A stretch of 64,000 nt of DNA from Flavobacteriales bacterium (GTDB taxonomy: Bacteria > Bacteroidota > Bacteroidia > Flavobacteriales_D > Crocinitomicaceae), in the NCBI GenBank assembly GCA_947475095.1, contig CANJLG010000009.1, forward strand, positions 1-64,000, in the 5' to 3' direction. A program made the position numbers and the translations under genes. Shown here one piece after another: positions 38,496-48,341 of the stretch (position 1 is the stretch's first letter; every line of letters begins with the position of its first letter). The notes under the pieces are model-generated. The model had not been told where the DNA came from, did not search any database, and worked only from the letters and a program-made list of their open reading frames with translations.

Positions 38496-39772
38496 AGAAG
38501 AAAGTTTACATATTAGACTATGAAATGATTAGTCCGATTGCTGTTGGCGTGGAGCAACTTGCCGAGAGCATTAGGTCGAACTACAGCGCAGAAAAGCAAA
38601 TTGAGAGAATCGCTACTGAAGGGTGTGTTTTTAGAAAAGCAGCGGAAGTCACAGAAGACCTCACGAAATATTATGAAAATGAATCAAAGGGATTAAAGAA
38701 AGCCTTTTCCGGAGATCGAAAGCTTGAATTAATGGCTGCTTGTTATGGAAAAGCGGCAAGCCGACTTGAAGAATTAATTGGAATGTTGAATCCTTCGAAA
38801 ACAGGTGTTATTGTTGGAGTTGGTGCAGATGTAACTCCTTTTGAGTTGTTTGAAGATGACTTAAGAGAGTATATAAATCAAGGTTATAACCCTCTTTTCG
38901 AGTTGTATTCAGAAATCAATGACAATGGAATGCGTGTAAATGTTATTAGTAATCCTTATGATATTTACGCATTATATTTAGCGAATAAATTTAAGGCGGG
39001 GGCATTTCAAAAATCGGTTTTAACCGCTTGTGTTTCATCAACTCAAGCCATTGCCTTAGGATATGATGCCATTGCTAAAGGAGACGCTGAGCTTGTCATC
39101 GTTGGCGGAACAGATTCGCTCATTAATTTACTAGCGATTATCTCTTTTGGAAAACTTGGTGTAATTCCAGAATCAAAAAATGAAATTAGTTGCAAGCCAT
39201 TTGATGTAAATCGAAATGGTGCTTTAGCTGGGGAGTGCGCTGGTTTCGCAATACTAGCTTCTGAAGATTTTGTTGCGAAAAATAACATGTCGCCAATTGC
39301 AGAATTATTGGGTTACGGAAATACCTTAGACGCGTATAAAATTACGGCACCTGATCCAAATGGGTACTCGATGACAAAAGCGATAAAAGACGCTATGGAC
39401 AACTCGAATCTGACAGCTGATATGCTCGATTATATTAATGCGCATGGAACAGGAACTAAGCATAATGATCAATTAGAATTATCTTGCTACGAAAGTGCTT
39501 TGGGTGAAATCGCAAAAACAATTCCTATATCGTCAACTAAAGATAGGCACGGACACGCAATTGCAGCAGCCGGAATTCAGGAGCTTTGTGTTGTCTTGGA
39601 ATCAATGAAGCATAATTTAATTCCTGGAAATAGGAATTTAATAAACTCTTGTGATTTAAGCTTTAATTTGCTCACGAAGAATACAACTAAGAAAATTGAA
39701 TATGCGCTAACGAGCAATTTTGCTTTTGGCGGAATTAATACGGTATTGGCTGTTAAAAATTTACGTAAATGA
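38489..39772 (+). CDS. Beta-ketoacyl-ACP synthase (KAS II/FabF type)
   Basis: LTACVSSTQAIALG (catalytic Cys), INAHGTGTKHND, STKDRHGHAIAAAGIQEL. Confidence 0.93.
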   Translation: MLKKKVYILDYEMISPIAVGVEQLAESIRSNYSAEKQIERIATEGCVFRKAAEVTEDLTKYYENESKGLKKAFSGDRKLELMAACYGKAASRLEELIGMLNPSKTGVIVGVGADVTPFELFEDDLREYINQGYNPLFELYSEINDNGMRVNVISNPYDIYALYLANKFKAGAFQKSVLTACVSSTQAIALGYDAIAKGDAELVIVGGTDSLINLLAIISFGKLGVIPESKNEISCKPFDVNRNGALAGECAGFAILASEDFVAKNNMSPIAELLGYGNTLDAYKITAPDPNGYSMTKAIKDAMDNSNLTADMLDYINAHGTGTKHNDQLELSCYESALGEIAKTIPISSTKDRHGHAIAAAGIQELCVVLESMKHNLIPGNRNLINSCDLSFNLLTKNTTKKIEYALTSNFAFGGINTVLAVKNLRK

Positions 39773-40524
39773 ACCTAGATTTAAAAGATAAAGTAGTATT
39801 GATTACCGGAGGAACCGGCGGTATTGGTGGTCAAGTAGTTGCTGATTACCTTGCTGAAGGAGCAATTGTGGCTTGTCTTATTCGGAATGAAAAAAAAATG
39901 GAAACACTTCACATTGAATTAAATAAAGCAACTATTTCTACTGATAAGCTTCATTCTTTCGAGTGCGATTTACTTGATTTTGACGATGTAAAAAGAGCCA
40001 CCCTTGAGGTGGTTAATAAACTCAAGAACATTCATATATTAATCAATTGCGCTGGGTTCGCAGATGAATTTCCTTTTGCTATGCTGGATCGTGAAAAAAT
40101 TGACATGATGATAGACCTTAACTTAAAAAGTCCAATCTATTTGTCACATGCCGTTCTTAAAACAATGTATAAACAAAAAGAAGGGTGCATTATAAATGTC
40201 TCATCTGTTTCTTCCATTAAAAAGGGTAGGGGGATTACAGTTTATGCAGCAGCTAAAGCAGGACTTGAAACATTTACCAGAACATTAGCCATTGAAGTTG
40301 GGAGAAAGAATATCCGTGTAAACTGTATTCGTCCCGGTGTTATTTTAACTTTAATGAGCGGTCCCCTTTTGGATAGGTCTAGAGAACTTATTGAAGGAAA
40401 TACCGCATTATGCAGGCCAGGAGAACCTAGTGAAATTTCTGCTGCAATATTATTTATGTCATCAAACAAAACAGCATCTTATATGACTGGTGAGACCATC
40501 ACTATTGATGGAGGAATGTATTAA
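39769..40524 (+). CDS. 3-oxoacyl-ACP reductase (FabG-type SDR)
   Basis: LITGGTGGIGGQV, INCAGFAD, YAAAKAGLETFTRTLA, GETITIDGGMY. Confidence 0.93.
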   Translation: MNLDLKDKVVLITGGTGGIGGQVVADYLAEGAIVACLIRNEKKMETLHIELNKATISTDKLHSFECDLLDFDDVKRATLEVVNKLKNIHILINCAGFADEFPFAMLDREKIDMMIDLNLKSPIYLSHAVLKTMYKQKEGCIINVSSVSSIKKGRGITVYAAAKAGLETFTRTLAIEVGRKNIRVNCIRPGVILTLMSGPLLDRSRELIEGNTALCRPGEPSEISAAILFMSSNKTASYMTGETITIDGGMY

Positions 40525-40533
40525 AATATAATT

Positions 40534-40929
40534 ATGGAAATGAACGAGATTTTTGAAAATGTATGTGTTATAATCGAGAATTCAACTGGAAAACCTAAAG
40601 ATTCGATAAAAATGGAAGATACACTCTTCGAAGAGTTGGGAGTGGATTCAATTGATTTGGTCGATATTTTATTCGAATTGGAAACACTTTATAATGTCGA
40701 ATTGAAAGTGAGTGATATCGAGCAGAGAATTAGAGAGGAGCTTGGAGATGTGCCATACGAAATTGATGGAATTATTACCTCTGAAGGGCTTGAAGCAATT
40801 CGAAAGCACATGACTGAAGTTGATCCAGCATCAATTAAGGAAGGACTTACCGTTAATCGCTTGATCCAGCTTTTTTCCGTGCATTCCTTATGTAAAATTG
40901 TTCATTATCGAATTTCAAATCTTGATTAG
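40534..40929 (+). CDS. Acyl carrier protein with C-terminal extension
   Basis: EELGVDSIDLVDILFELE (phosphopantetheinylated Ser motif DSID); about 45 aa C-terminal extension. Confidence 0.9.
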   Translation: MEMNEIFENVCVIIENSTGKPKDSIKMEDTLFEELGVDSIDLVDILFELETLYNVELKVSDIEQRIREELGDVPYEIDGIITSEGLEAIRKHMTEVDPASIKEGLTVNRLIQLFSVHSLCKIVHYRISNLD

Positions 40930-40932
40930 ACA

Positions 40933-42063
40933 ATGAGATTCTATCGAATTCTAAACGATGAATTACTGCATTCCTTTGGGGATAAAATTGGCGATGTACC
41001 AGTTTGTGGTAAGCGACTTATTGATTGTCAAAATGAAAGTGTTCTTGCCCTTGGTGCTGAAATCATTGATGTGGTCAGCACTGAAAAAATTAATGAGACA
41101 GTTGCTCATTTTGTATTCCATGAGCATGTTTTTTTCACTTCTGAATTTTTAAAGGAATGTTTGGCTCTTGGATCATCAAAGCAGAAGAATCTTCAATTCT
41201 GTCTGAATCGAAATACTTTCAATGAACGTTATGTGCTTCCTTGCAAACAAGACACAGAAGAATATCATGTCTTAGAATTTTATTATTATCAAGGAGAAGG
41301 TCAGCTAGAATTTATCCCAGTTGAACAGGAATTATTTGAACATGTTACAGTGATGCCATCTCAAATTATCCGAGACAAACTCTTTCACATGGATCAATGT
41401 GACGTTTTTGCGTGTAATGTTATATCACCTTTTCATCTCTTGTTTATTAATCTGGCGATGAATTTGAAACGTACCATTCCTTTGCAAAAGAAAGTGCCTA
41501 AATTCTTAAGGAAACGCTTCGGTCAGACAGGAGGTAGTTGGTTTTACCGAGGATTGAAACGGATGAATAAAATTGGAAAGAATTGTAAAATTCATCCCAC
41601 CGCTTTGATTGAAGGATCTGTTATTGGTGATAATGTTACCATTGGAGCAAATTCAATTGTTCGTTTATCCACAGTAGGTAACCTTTGTTCTATATCTGAT
41701 AATGTAACAGTAATCAACTCCATTTTAGGAGATAAAACATATATCGCTAATAGTAATTACATTAATAGTTGCTTGACCTTTAATGAGGTATTCCTTATTC
41801 ATGGACCCTATCAAATTTCAGTGTTTGGAGAAAATTCTGCTTGTTTTGCAGTAATCAATTGCGATATCAGACTTGATCAAAAAAACATAAAAATACCGAC
41901 ATCTCAAGGTGTATTAGATTCCAATCAGGAATTTTTAGGTGTCGCATATGGTCATCGCTCTAAAACAGGAGGTGGAAATATTATTGCTGCCGGCAGAATT
42001 GTACCAAATGATTTACACATCACTCCTCCTGATAACATAATACTTAGCTTCAAGGATTTATGA
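40933..42063 (+). CDS. Hexapeptide (left-handed beta-helix) acyltransferase-like protein
   Basis: KIHPTALIEGSVIGDNVTIGANSIVRLSTVGNLCSISDNVTVINSILGDKTYI; N-terminal domain unrecognised. Confidence 0.75.
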   Translation: MRFYRILNDELLHSFGDKIGDVPVCGKRLIDCQNESVLALGAEIIDVVSTEKINETVAHFVFHEHVFFTSEFLKECLALGSSKQKNLQFCLNRNTFNERYVLPCKQDTEEYHVLEFYYYQGEGQLEFIPVEQELFEHVTVMPSQIIRDKLFHMDQCDVFACNVISPFHLLFINLAMNLKRTIPLQKKVPKFLRKRFGQTGGSWFYRGLKRMNKIGKNCKIHPTALIEGSVIGDNVTIGANSIVRLSTVGNLCSISDNVTVINSILGDKTYIANSNYINSCLTFNEVFLIHGPYQISVFGENSACFAVINCDIRLDQKNIKIPTSQGVLDSNQEFLGVAYGHRSKTGGGNIIAAGRIVPNDLHITPPDNIILSFKDL

Positions 42064-43145
42064 GGATATCAATCATTGGAGCATACGGGTACACGGGGCG
42101 TCTAATTTGCGCTGAACTAGAAAATGCAGGGATTCCTTTTTCAATTTTTGGGAGAAATGAGAAAAAAATAGAGGAGCTCAAAGAAAAATTAAAGTCAGTT
42201 TCATTAGCATTGGCCTTGGATATGCGAAAAGAGGAAGATGTTCAGCTAGTTATTGACGAATCGGATCTAATTGTAAATTGTGCCGGCCCTTTCACTGAAG
42301 AAGCACAGCTATTAACAAGAAGTGCTGCTAAAAATGGCAAAAAATACCTTGATATAACAGGAGAATTAGGATTTGTTAGAAATTCATATGTGAACAATCA
42401 TGCAGAATCCTTAAAAAATAAGGCTTGTCTAGTGCACGGTTGTGCCTTTGAGTCGCTTGTTGCTGATTTAATAATTCATTTACTTGTTAAGGGACAAACG
42501 AAAATTAAATCCATTCGCAGTTTTTATTGGTTCAATCAAAAGAAATTTTCGCCTGGAACGCGCATTACAATGAAGCTTTCAAAGTTCAGGGCACTTGAGA
42601 AAATCTCGGATGGAGCTTGGTCAATTGGCAACATTTTCAGCGATCAATTAAAGGTTCATTGGTCTAATTCTTTGGATACTCATTTCAAAGCAGTGCCGTA
42701 TCCACTTCCGGAAATAGCGTATGCTTATTGGAATTATGAACCAAAAAAAGCAGAAAGTTTTATTCTTCTCACAGAAGATGAAGTAATGTTTGTAGGGGGA
42801 TCCAAGCAAAGTGATGAACCTGCAATAGACGCACTTGATAAGTTAAGGGAGTTTAAACCATCAGGGCCTACAAAGGAAGAATTGAACGCTCAAAGAAGCA
42901 TTTTAGCGATTGAAATAATTGAAGAAAACGGAACTGTATCCTCTGCAGTAGTAAACGCAAGGAACATGTACCAAACTACAGCCATAGCAATTCGACTATG
43001 CGTTGAGGAATTAATCCAAAATCCAGCTAAATTTTCAGGTGTGATTAGTCCCGCTCAAATTTTCGATGGGAAAGAAGAACAAACATTGAAAGCGCTAAAT
43101 GTCGAATATGAAATTGAAAATAAATTGATCATTTATGATGTATAG
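42060..43145 (+). CDS. Saccharopine dehydrogenase-fold NAD(P) oxidoreductase (trans-enoyl reductase-like candidate)
   Basis: MRISIIGAYGYTGRLICAELENAGIPFSIFGRN, LIVNCAGPF, YLDITGELGFV. Confidence 0.8.
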   Translation: MRISIIGAYGYTGRLICAELENAGIPFSIFGRNEKKIEELKEKLKSVSLALALDMRKEEDVQLVIDESDLIVNCAGPFTEEAQLLTRSAAKNGKKYLDITGELGFVRNSYVNNHAESLKNKACLVHGCAFESLVADLIIHLLVKGQTKIKSIRSFYWFNQKKFSPGTRITMKLSKFRALEKISDGAWSIGNIFSDQLKVHWSNSLDTHFKAVPYPLPEIAYAYWNYEPKKAESFILLTEDEVMFVGGSKQSDEPAIDALDKLREFKPSGPTKEELNAQRSILAIEIIEENGTVSSAVVNARNMYQTTAIAIRLCVEELIQNPAKFSGVISPAQIFDGKEEQTLKALNVEYEIENKLIIYDV

Positions 43146-43908
43146 GTTACTACTTCACATATTTCCCGTGATTCAACTCGTTTCCTTTATTTCAGGACTT
43201 CTGTTGTTGGATTCACATGTTTACTATGCAATCACATTGTTCTTTTTATCGGCCTTATTTCTTAATTTTTCTTTACACATTACGATCCATCATTTTGTAC
43301 ATTTTAGGTTTAAATCAAATATCGTAAACCTCTGTATTGAATGCATTTATTCTATTTTTTTGGCGCTTCCTTTTAGTTTTTATAGAATGCAACATTTTAA
43401 TCATCACCGTTATGATAATCGAATTGGAGATATGACCTCCACCTGGAAAAACAAGAATGGAACTTTTGTGGCTAGATCATTTTTTAACTATTCATTCTTT
43501 TGGTTTTTAAAGGGCTCAACGAAAATCGCTGTTGAAAGAGCATTGAAAGATGGGGATTTAAACAATAAGGAGCACCGAAAAATCCAATTTCAGTTCCTAA
43601 TTATCCTGGGCATGTATTTTTTTCTAATTCTACTTAATCCATGGTTTGGGCTTGCATATGTAAGCATGTTCTATATAGGTTGGAGTTTAATTGCCATGAC
43701 GAATTACGGTCAGCATCTTCCACTAGAGTATGACTCAACTGCGGCTTATTCATATCACAATTCAATGTACAATTTCCTGTTTTTTAAAAATGGACTTCAT
43801 CTGGAACATCATCTTGACCCGCACCTGAATTATCCTGAACTAACATCCAAGAATCAATCGAATATAAAGTGGCCTCATCTGATTATGGCCTTTATTAGAA
43901 AAAAATGA
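43135..43908 (+). CDS. Membrane fatty acid desaturase
   Basis: Three His boxes: HHFVH, HFNHHRY, LHLEHHLDPH. Confidence 0.88.
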   Translation: MMYRLLLHIFPVIQLVSFISGLLLLDSHVYYAITLFFLSALFLNFSLHITIHHFVHFRFKSNIVNLCIECIYSIFLALPFSFYRMQHFNHHRYDNRIGDMTSTWKNKNGTFVARSFFNYSFFWFLKGSTKIAVERALKDGDLNNKEHRKIQFQFLIILGMYFFLILLNPWFGLAYVSMFYIGWSLIAMTNYGQHLPLEYDSTAAYSYHNSMYNFLFFKNGLHLEHHLDPHLNYPELTSKNQSNIKWPHLIMAFIRKK

Positions 43909-46004
43909 AAGGTATAATCGACATATTGGTTCGTAAAAAACTACTCTTTTTCATCATTGGAATGTTGAGCGTTATTGGAACCTTGTGCGTATTGCCATTT
44001 CCAAAATTTACCGGTAATTTGGACGGCTTCTCGCTCGAGGACAATAATACATTTAAAAAAGCGAAAGAACTGGATATGCTTTTTGGTGGTAAGGAAAAAG
44101 TTTATTTAGTAGTTACTCCAAATTCCGACAGCCTTGAAGTAGTTCTAAATTCAATCGATTCGATTTCGCTGAATTTAAAAAACAAGTTTGCCGATGCCGA
44201 AATCTCTTCACCAAAATCATTTTATAGTAAAATGATCAGGCACTGGAAAACAAAAGATAATAAATTCTCTTCATTTCTAAAGGAGGCTAGTGAGGTGCCA
44301 TTGCTACAACAATTAATTGCTCGCGATAAATCCTCCTTTTTGATCATTTTGTCCCTTGACCATCATGATGAATCAACGGCAAATGAAATCAATAAAGTGA
44401 TCAACAAGAAATACCAAGGAATCAATACCATTGGGGCAATGAGTACTGTTCATTTGGAAGCAGACATTAAAAAACATGTCGAAAAAGATGTGGTGCTAAT
44501 TTCAGTGCTTATCCTGGTGTTTTTCCTTGGATTTATTATGCTGATTTTTAGGGATTTTTTGGCGGTGGTGTTCACCTTCGTCAATATAATGATTTCTCTA
44601 TGCGCTGCCTTCGTTTTATTTTATATCCTCGGTTATAAAATCAATATTATTTCAATTTTGGTTATTCCTATCACATTGATATTGTCTATGTCCGACTCCC
44701 TACACTTGTTGGTAGGGTATATTAAAAATAAAAATATTGTAAATAAAGAACAACGGCTGAGCAAGGTTATCGATCAATATATTATTCCTTCGTTTTTCTC
44801 ATCTGCTACAACTGCAGCGGCTTTCTTTTCTTTCTATCTGTTCAATGACTCTCAATATATCAGGGAATTTGGTTTGATAACCTCAATTGCCTTGATGATT
44901 GAGTTTTTTCTAACTTTTGCAATCGCACCGTTTCTTTTGTACAAATTCAATTTTCAACGCTTATACGAAAAGCAACTCAATCAAATTTCTGTCTTCTTCT
45001 TTAGAACGAAGAATATTTTTTCTCTAGGCTTTCTCTTATTGATATTAATTTCAATACCCTTAATCAATAAATTAAAATTTCATACCGATTCAGGTGTATT
45101 TTTTCCACGAAATTCGGAAATTCGAAAAGTACACGATTCGCTTATTAAAAATTATCATTCTTTCATTGACTTAACCGTCTATGTTAGTCTTAAGAAGGAT
45201 GTGAATAATCAATCAGGAAATGATTCTCTATTTGACATTACTAAGAAACTGACGCAACGATTTGAAAAACTTGATAAAGTTGTGAACGTTAATTCTGCCA
45301 CAGAACAATTCATGTTTAAATCGAAAGTTGGCACACGTGTAAATTTGTTTGCGCATTTGAATGATCGAAATCCCTATTATAATGCCGATAAAAATTTGTA
45401 CAAAATTCAAGTTCAATTTAAAGAAGCACAACATATTATTGATCTTAAAAATCGTGGATTGAAACAACTATTGGCAGATTTACCAAATGATATTGAAGTG
45501 TCCTATTCAAGTAATATTCTTTTAATGGATGCGGTGAACGCTAGTGTAGCCTCGTCCTTGTTAAAGTCGTTATCATCCTCAGCATTTGTTATCTTTTTAA
45601 TGATGCTGCTATTGTCTAGGTCGCTTAAAACTGCTTTCTATTCTCTCCTTCCGAATATTGCACCGATTGCGTTTATTGTAGTAATGTATTTTGTTTTTGG
45701 AATGCACATTAATATTCTGACAGCAATCACTGCTGTAATTTGCCTTGGTCTTTTAGACGATGATACGGTTCACATCATTTACCGAAAACTATACCTGAAA
45801 GAACCAATGGGGGAATTATCATTTAGTATTTTGTCATCAGCAGTTTTATTGAATATCGGTTTTCTATTGTTTATGTTCAGCAGTTTTGAACCCATCAGAG
45901 TGTTGGGGTGGGTGAGTGCAATCATTTTTACTGTCGGAGTGGTATGTGAAATGACCTTAATGCAATGGGTGATTGAACGTGTTAAAAATAAGAAGGATGT
46001 TTGA
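43905..46004 (+). CDS. MMPL/RND family lipid exporter
   Basis: About 12 TMs with two large loops; LVIPITLILSMSDSLHLL and AVICLGLLDDDTVHIIY RND-type TM4/TM10 motifs. Confidence 0.9.
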   Translation: MKGIIDILVRKKLLFFIIGMLSVIGTLCVLPFPKFTGNLDGFSLEDNNTFKKAKELDMLFGGKEKVYLVVTPNSDSLEVVLNSIDSISLNLKNKFADAEISSPKSFYSKMIRHWKTKDNKFSSFLKEASEVPLLQQLIARDKSSFLIILSLDHHDESTANEINKVINKKYQGINTIGAMSTVHLEADIKKHVEKDVVLISVLILVFFLGFIMLIFRDFLAVVFTFVNIMISLCAAFVLFYILGYKINIISILVIPITLILSMSDSLHLLVGYIKNKNIVNKEQRLSKVIDQYIIPSFFSSATTAAAFFSFYLFNDSQYIREFGLITSIALMIEFFLTFAIAPFLLYKFNFQRLYEKQLNQISVFFFRTKNIFSLGFLLLILISIPLINKLKFHTDSGVFFPRNSEIRKVHDSLIKNYHSFIDLTVYVSLKKDVNNQSGNDSLFDITKKLTQRFEKLDKVVNVNSATEQFMFKSKVGTRVNLFAHLNDRNPYYNADKNLYKIQVQFKEAQHIIDLKNRGLKQLLADLPNDIEVSYSSNILLMDAVNASVASSLLKSLSSSAFVIFLMMLLLSRSLKTAFYSLLPNIAPIAFIVVMYFVFGMHINILTAITAVICLGLLDDDTVHIIYRKLYLKEPMGELSFSILSSAVLLNIGFLLFMFSSFEPIRVLGWVSAIIFTVGVVCEMTLMQWVIERVKNKKDV

Positions 46005-47799
46005 AGCGAAAATAAATATGAATTGTAATGAAGCAATAGCATGGGGGGCAATGGCTTCCGGTGTTGATTTAGTTGCACATTACCCAGGTTCCCCTGTGAA
46101 TTTGGTTGAATTGAATGTCAAAAAATTGAATGATCGATTCCATGGAAATGTTCAATTCAATAATTCATTAAATGAACACGTTGCTGCATTAGCGGCGGCT
46201 GGAGCAAGCTTTTGTGGTGCTCGTTCGATGGTAATTATGAAACACGTAGGTTTAAACATTGCCGCTGATCCATTTAATTATATCGGATACACAGGTGTTA
46301 AAGGCGGAATGGTGATTATTGTAGGCACTGATCCTGGAGCGAATTCGAGTACGGGTGAAGAAGATGTGCATTGGTTTGTTCCTCAGTTCAATTTCCCATT
46401 GATCGAACCCACTTCAGTTCAGGAGTGCTACGACTTCACAAAGGAAGCGTATGAAATCTCCGAGCGCTACGAAATTCCTGTGATGCTATTTATTCCAGGT
46501 CGATTGGCCTATAATTATTCAAGCGTTGAAGTGAGTTTGAAGAAGCAAGAATCCAAGCCTAAATTTTATTTTGAAAAGGACAAAGAACGATATATCAATG
46601 TAGGACAGCAGGCCGTTAAGAATCACAAACTACTGCTAGAAAAAGTGGAGCTGATCGCTAAAACAGAATCAATTTGTAAGTCACATTTTAATGCGGATGC
46701 AAAACACGGCATTCTTGTAAGAGGATTGTCTTATTCTATGACTAGGGAACTTATCGAAAAACATGAACTTCAAAATCAAGTTCATTTACTGAATGTCGAT
46801 TTAGTATTTCCGTTGAATGAAAATGATTTAGTATCGTTCATTAAAGGAAAGGATGTCATTACGGTTATCGAAGATCAGGACGGTTTTTTAGAAAATCAGC
46901 TAAAAATGAACTTCTTCAATTTCTTGAAATGCTCCGTATATGGTAAGGATGTTTTTCCAAAATATGGTGAAATTACAATCGATCAAATTGAGGCTTATTT
47001 CGAAGAAGTATTCCAAATTGAAGTCGTAGAAAAAAAGAGCCTGAGCGTTCCTGAAATTCCAGAACGATTGGGGACTTTTTGTGAAGGGTGTCCACATACG
47101 GGGTCATATTATTCAATTGATTCAGTTTTGAAAGAATTGAATGGTGTAATTGGTGGTGATATCGGCTGTTCGTCATTAGCTCCATTTCGAGCAGATTGGC
47201 TTATGTGTATGAATGCGGGTATTGGAGTATCACAAGGAATGGCGCAAGTCTTGACCGATCAACCTGTAATTTCAACTGGTGGTGACGGTAGCTTCTTCCA
47301 TGCCGGTGCATTGTCACTTATGAGTGCGGTGCATAATGATATTAACCTCATTCATATGGTTTTCGATAACAGTACCATCGCAATGACCGGACATCAACCT
47401 TCACCCTCCGAGTTTGATTTTGATCATCATAAATTTCTTGAAGGTATGGGGGTGAAAACGGTGATTGATGTTTCACCCTATGATCCGAAAGATTTTATTC
47501 AAAAATTCAAAGATGAGCTGCCTAAAAAAGGAGTCCGTGTATTTTGGGTGAAGGGCGCATGTGTACTAAAAGGAAATGACTTTATCGAAAGTCGCAGAAA
47601 TGTAATTTATCCTACTATAGATGCCACAAAATGCGGATCGTGTTCAAAATGTTACAAAGAATTAGCTTGTCCGGCAATCATAAATCTAAAATCAAGTCCT
47701 GATCAAGAATTGGCCATTGATCTAGATCGTTGTGTGAGGTGTGGAGTGTGTAACGAAATTTGTCCGAATGGGGCAATCTCAATTCAAAACATGAAATGA
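45997..47799 (+). CDS. iorA: Indolepyruvate:ferredoxin oxidoreductase alpha-like subunit (TPP, 2x[4Fe-4S])
   Basis: GDGSFFHAG...FDNSTIAMTGHQPSP TPP site; C-terminal CGSCSKCYKELAC and CVRCGVCNEICP ferredoxin motifs. Confidence 0.9.
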   Translation: MFEAKINMNCNEAIAWGAMASGVDLVAHYPGSPVNLVELNVKKLNDRFHGNVQFNNSLNEHVAALAAAGASFCGARSMVIMKHVGLNIAADPFNYIGYTGVKGGMVIIVGTDPGANSSTGEEDVHWFVPQFNFPLIEPTSVQECYDFTKEAYEISERYEIPVMLFIPGRLAYNYSSVEVSLKKQESKPKFYFEKDKERYINVGQQAVKNHKLLLEKVELIAKTESICKSHFNADAKHGILVRGLSYSMTRELIEKHELQNQVHLLNVDLVFPLNENDLVSFIKGKDVITVIEDQDGFLENQLKMNFFNFLKCSVYGKDVFPKYGEITIDQIEAYFEEVFQIEVVEKKSLSVPEIPERLGTFCEGCPHTGSYYSIDSVLKELNGVIGGDIGCSSLAPFRADWLMCMNAGIGVSQGMAQVLTDQPVISTGGDGSFFHAGALSLMSAVHNDINLIHMVFDNSTIAMTGHQPSPSEFDFDHHKFLEGMGVKTVIDVSPYDPKDFIQKFKDELPKKGVRVFWVKGACVLKGNDFIESRRNVIYPTIDATKCGSCSKCYKELACPAIINLKSSPDQELAIDLDRCVRCGVCNEICPNGAISIQNMK

Positions 47800-48341
47800 G
47801 CGACGAAGGAATACTAAATATTATTATTGCTGGAACAGGCGGACAAGGCGTCTTAACCTTGTCCAACATGCTCAGAAAACTTGCTATGAACAAAGGATTG
47901 AAGTGTGAAGGTGCAACATTTAAAGGTGGAGCACAACGAATGGGTTCTGTTTATGCAGAATTAAGGATTCTGCTAGATCCTCAAAGCAAGGCTTATTTTT
48001 CAAGTCAAATACCTAACTATTCAGTAGATGTCCTTATTGGAATGGAACCATGGGAGGCATTGCGCTTTGCAAATAGATGTAACACCGATACCTTATCTAT
48101 AATCAATTCGGAAGAAGAAAAGCTTTATGTTGAGCGCTACGGAAAAACAGCAATGATTGACCCAATTCAAACCTTGATTAAAGTATATAATTCACCCACA
48201 ATTAAAAACTACTCTCAATTATCAAAGGAACTTAAAGGAAGTTCAAAATTTACAAATTATCTAATGCTGCAAGAGGCTATCCAAAAAGAATACGTACCTT
48301 TCTCTATGGAAGAACTAATTGCAATAAAAACAGAAATATGA
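47796..48341 (+). CDS. iorB: Indolepyruvate:ferredoxin oxidoreductase beta-like subunit
   Basis: NIIIAGTGGQGVLTLSNML...GATFKGGAQRMGSVYAELRI; ATGA overlap with iorA. Confidence 0.9.
   Translation: MSDEGILNIIIAGTGGQGVLTLSNMLRKLAMNKGLKCEGATFKGGAQRMGSVYAELRILLDPQSKAYFSSQIPNYSVDVLIGMEPWEALRFANRCNTDTLSIINSEEEKLYVERYGKTAMIDPIQTLIKVYNSPTIKNYSQLSKELKGSSKFTNYLMLQEAIQKEYVPFSMEELIAIKTEI

Noticed and set aside
43135-43908. Desaturase considered as carotenoid ketolase/hydroxylase in a flexirubin or carotenoid cluster
   Set aside because: No phytoene synthase, CrtI or DarA/DarB-type genes in the window; the HHLDPH box and neighbours fit an acyl desaturase better.
45228-46078. Minus-strand ORFs 45228-45467 and 45779-46078
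   Set aside because: Antisense to MMPL and iorA with no supporting motif; low coding plausibility.
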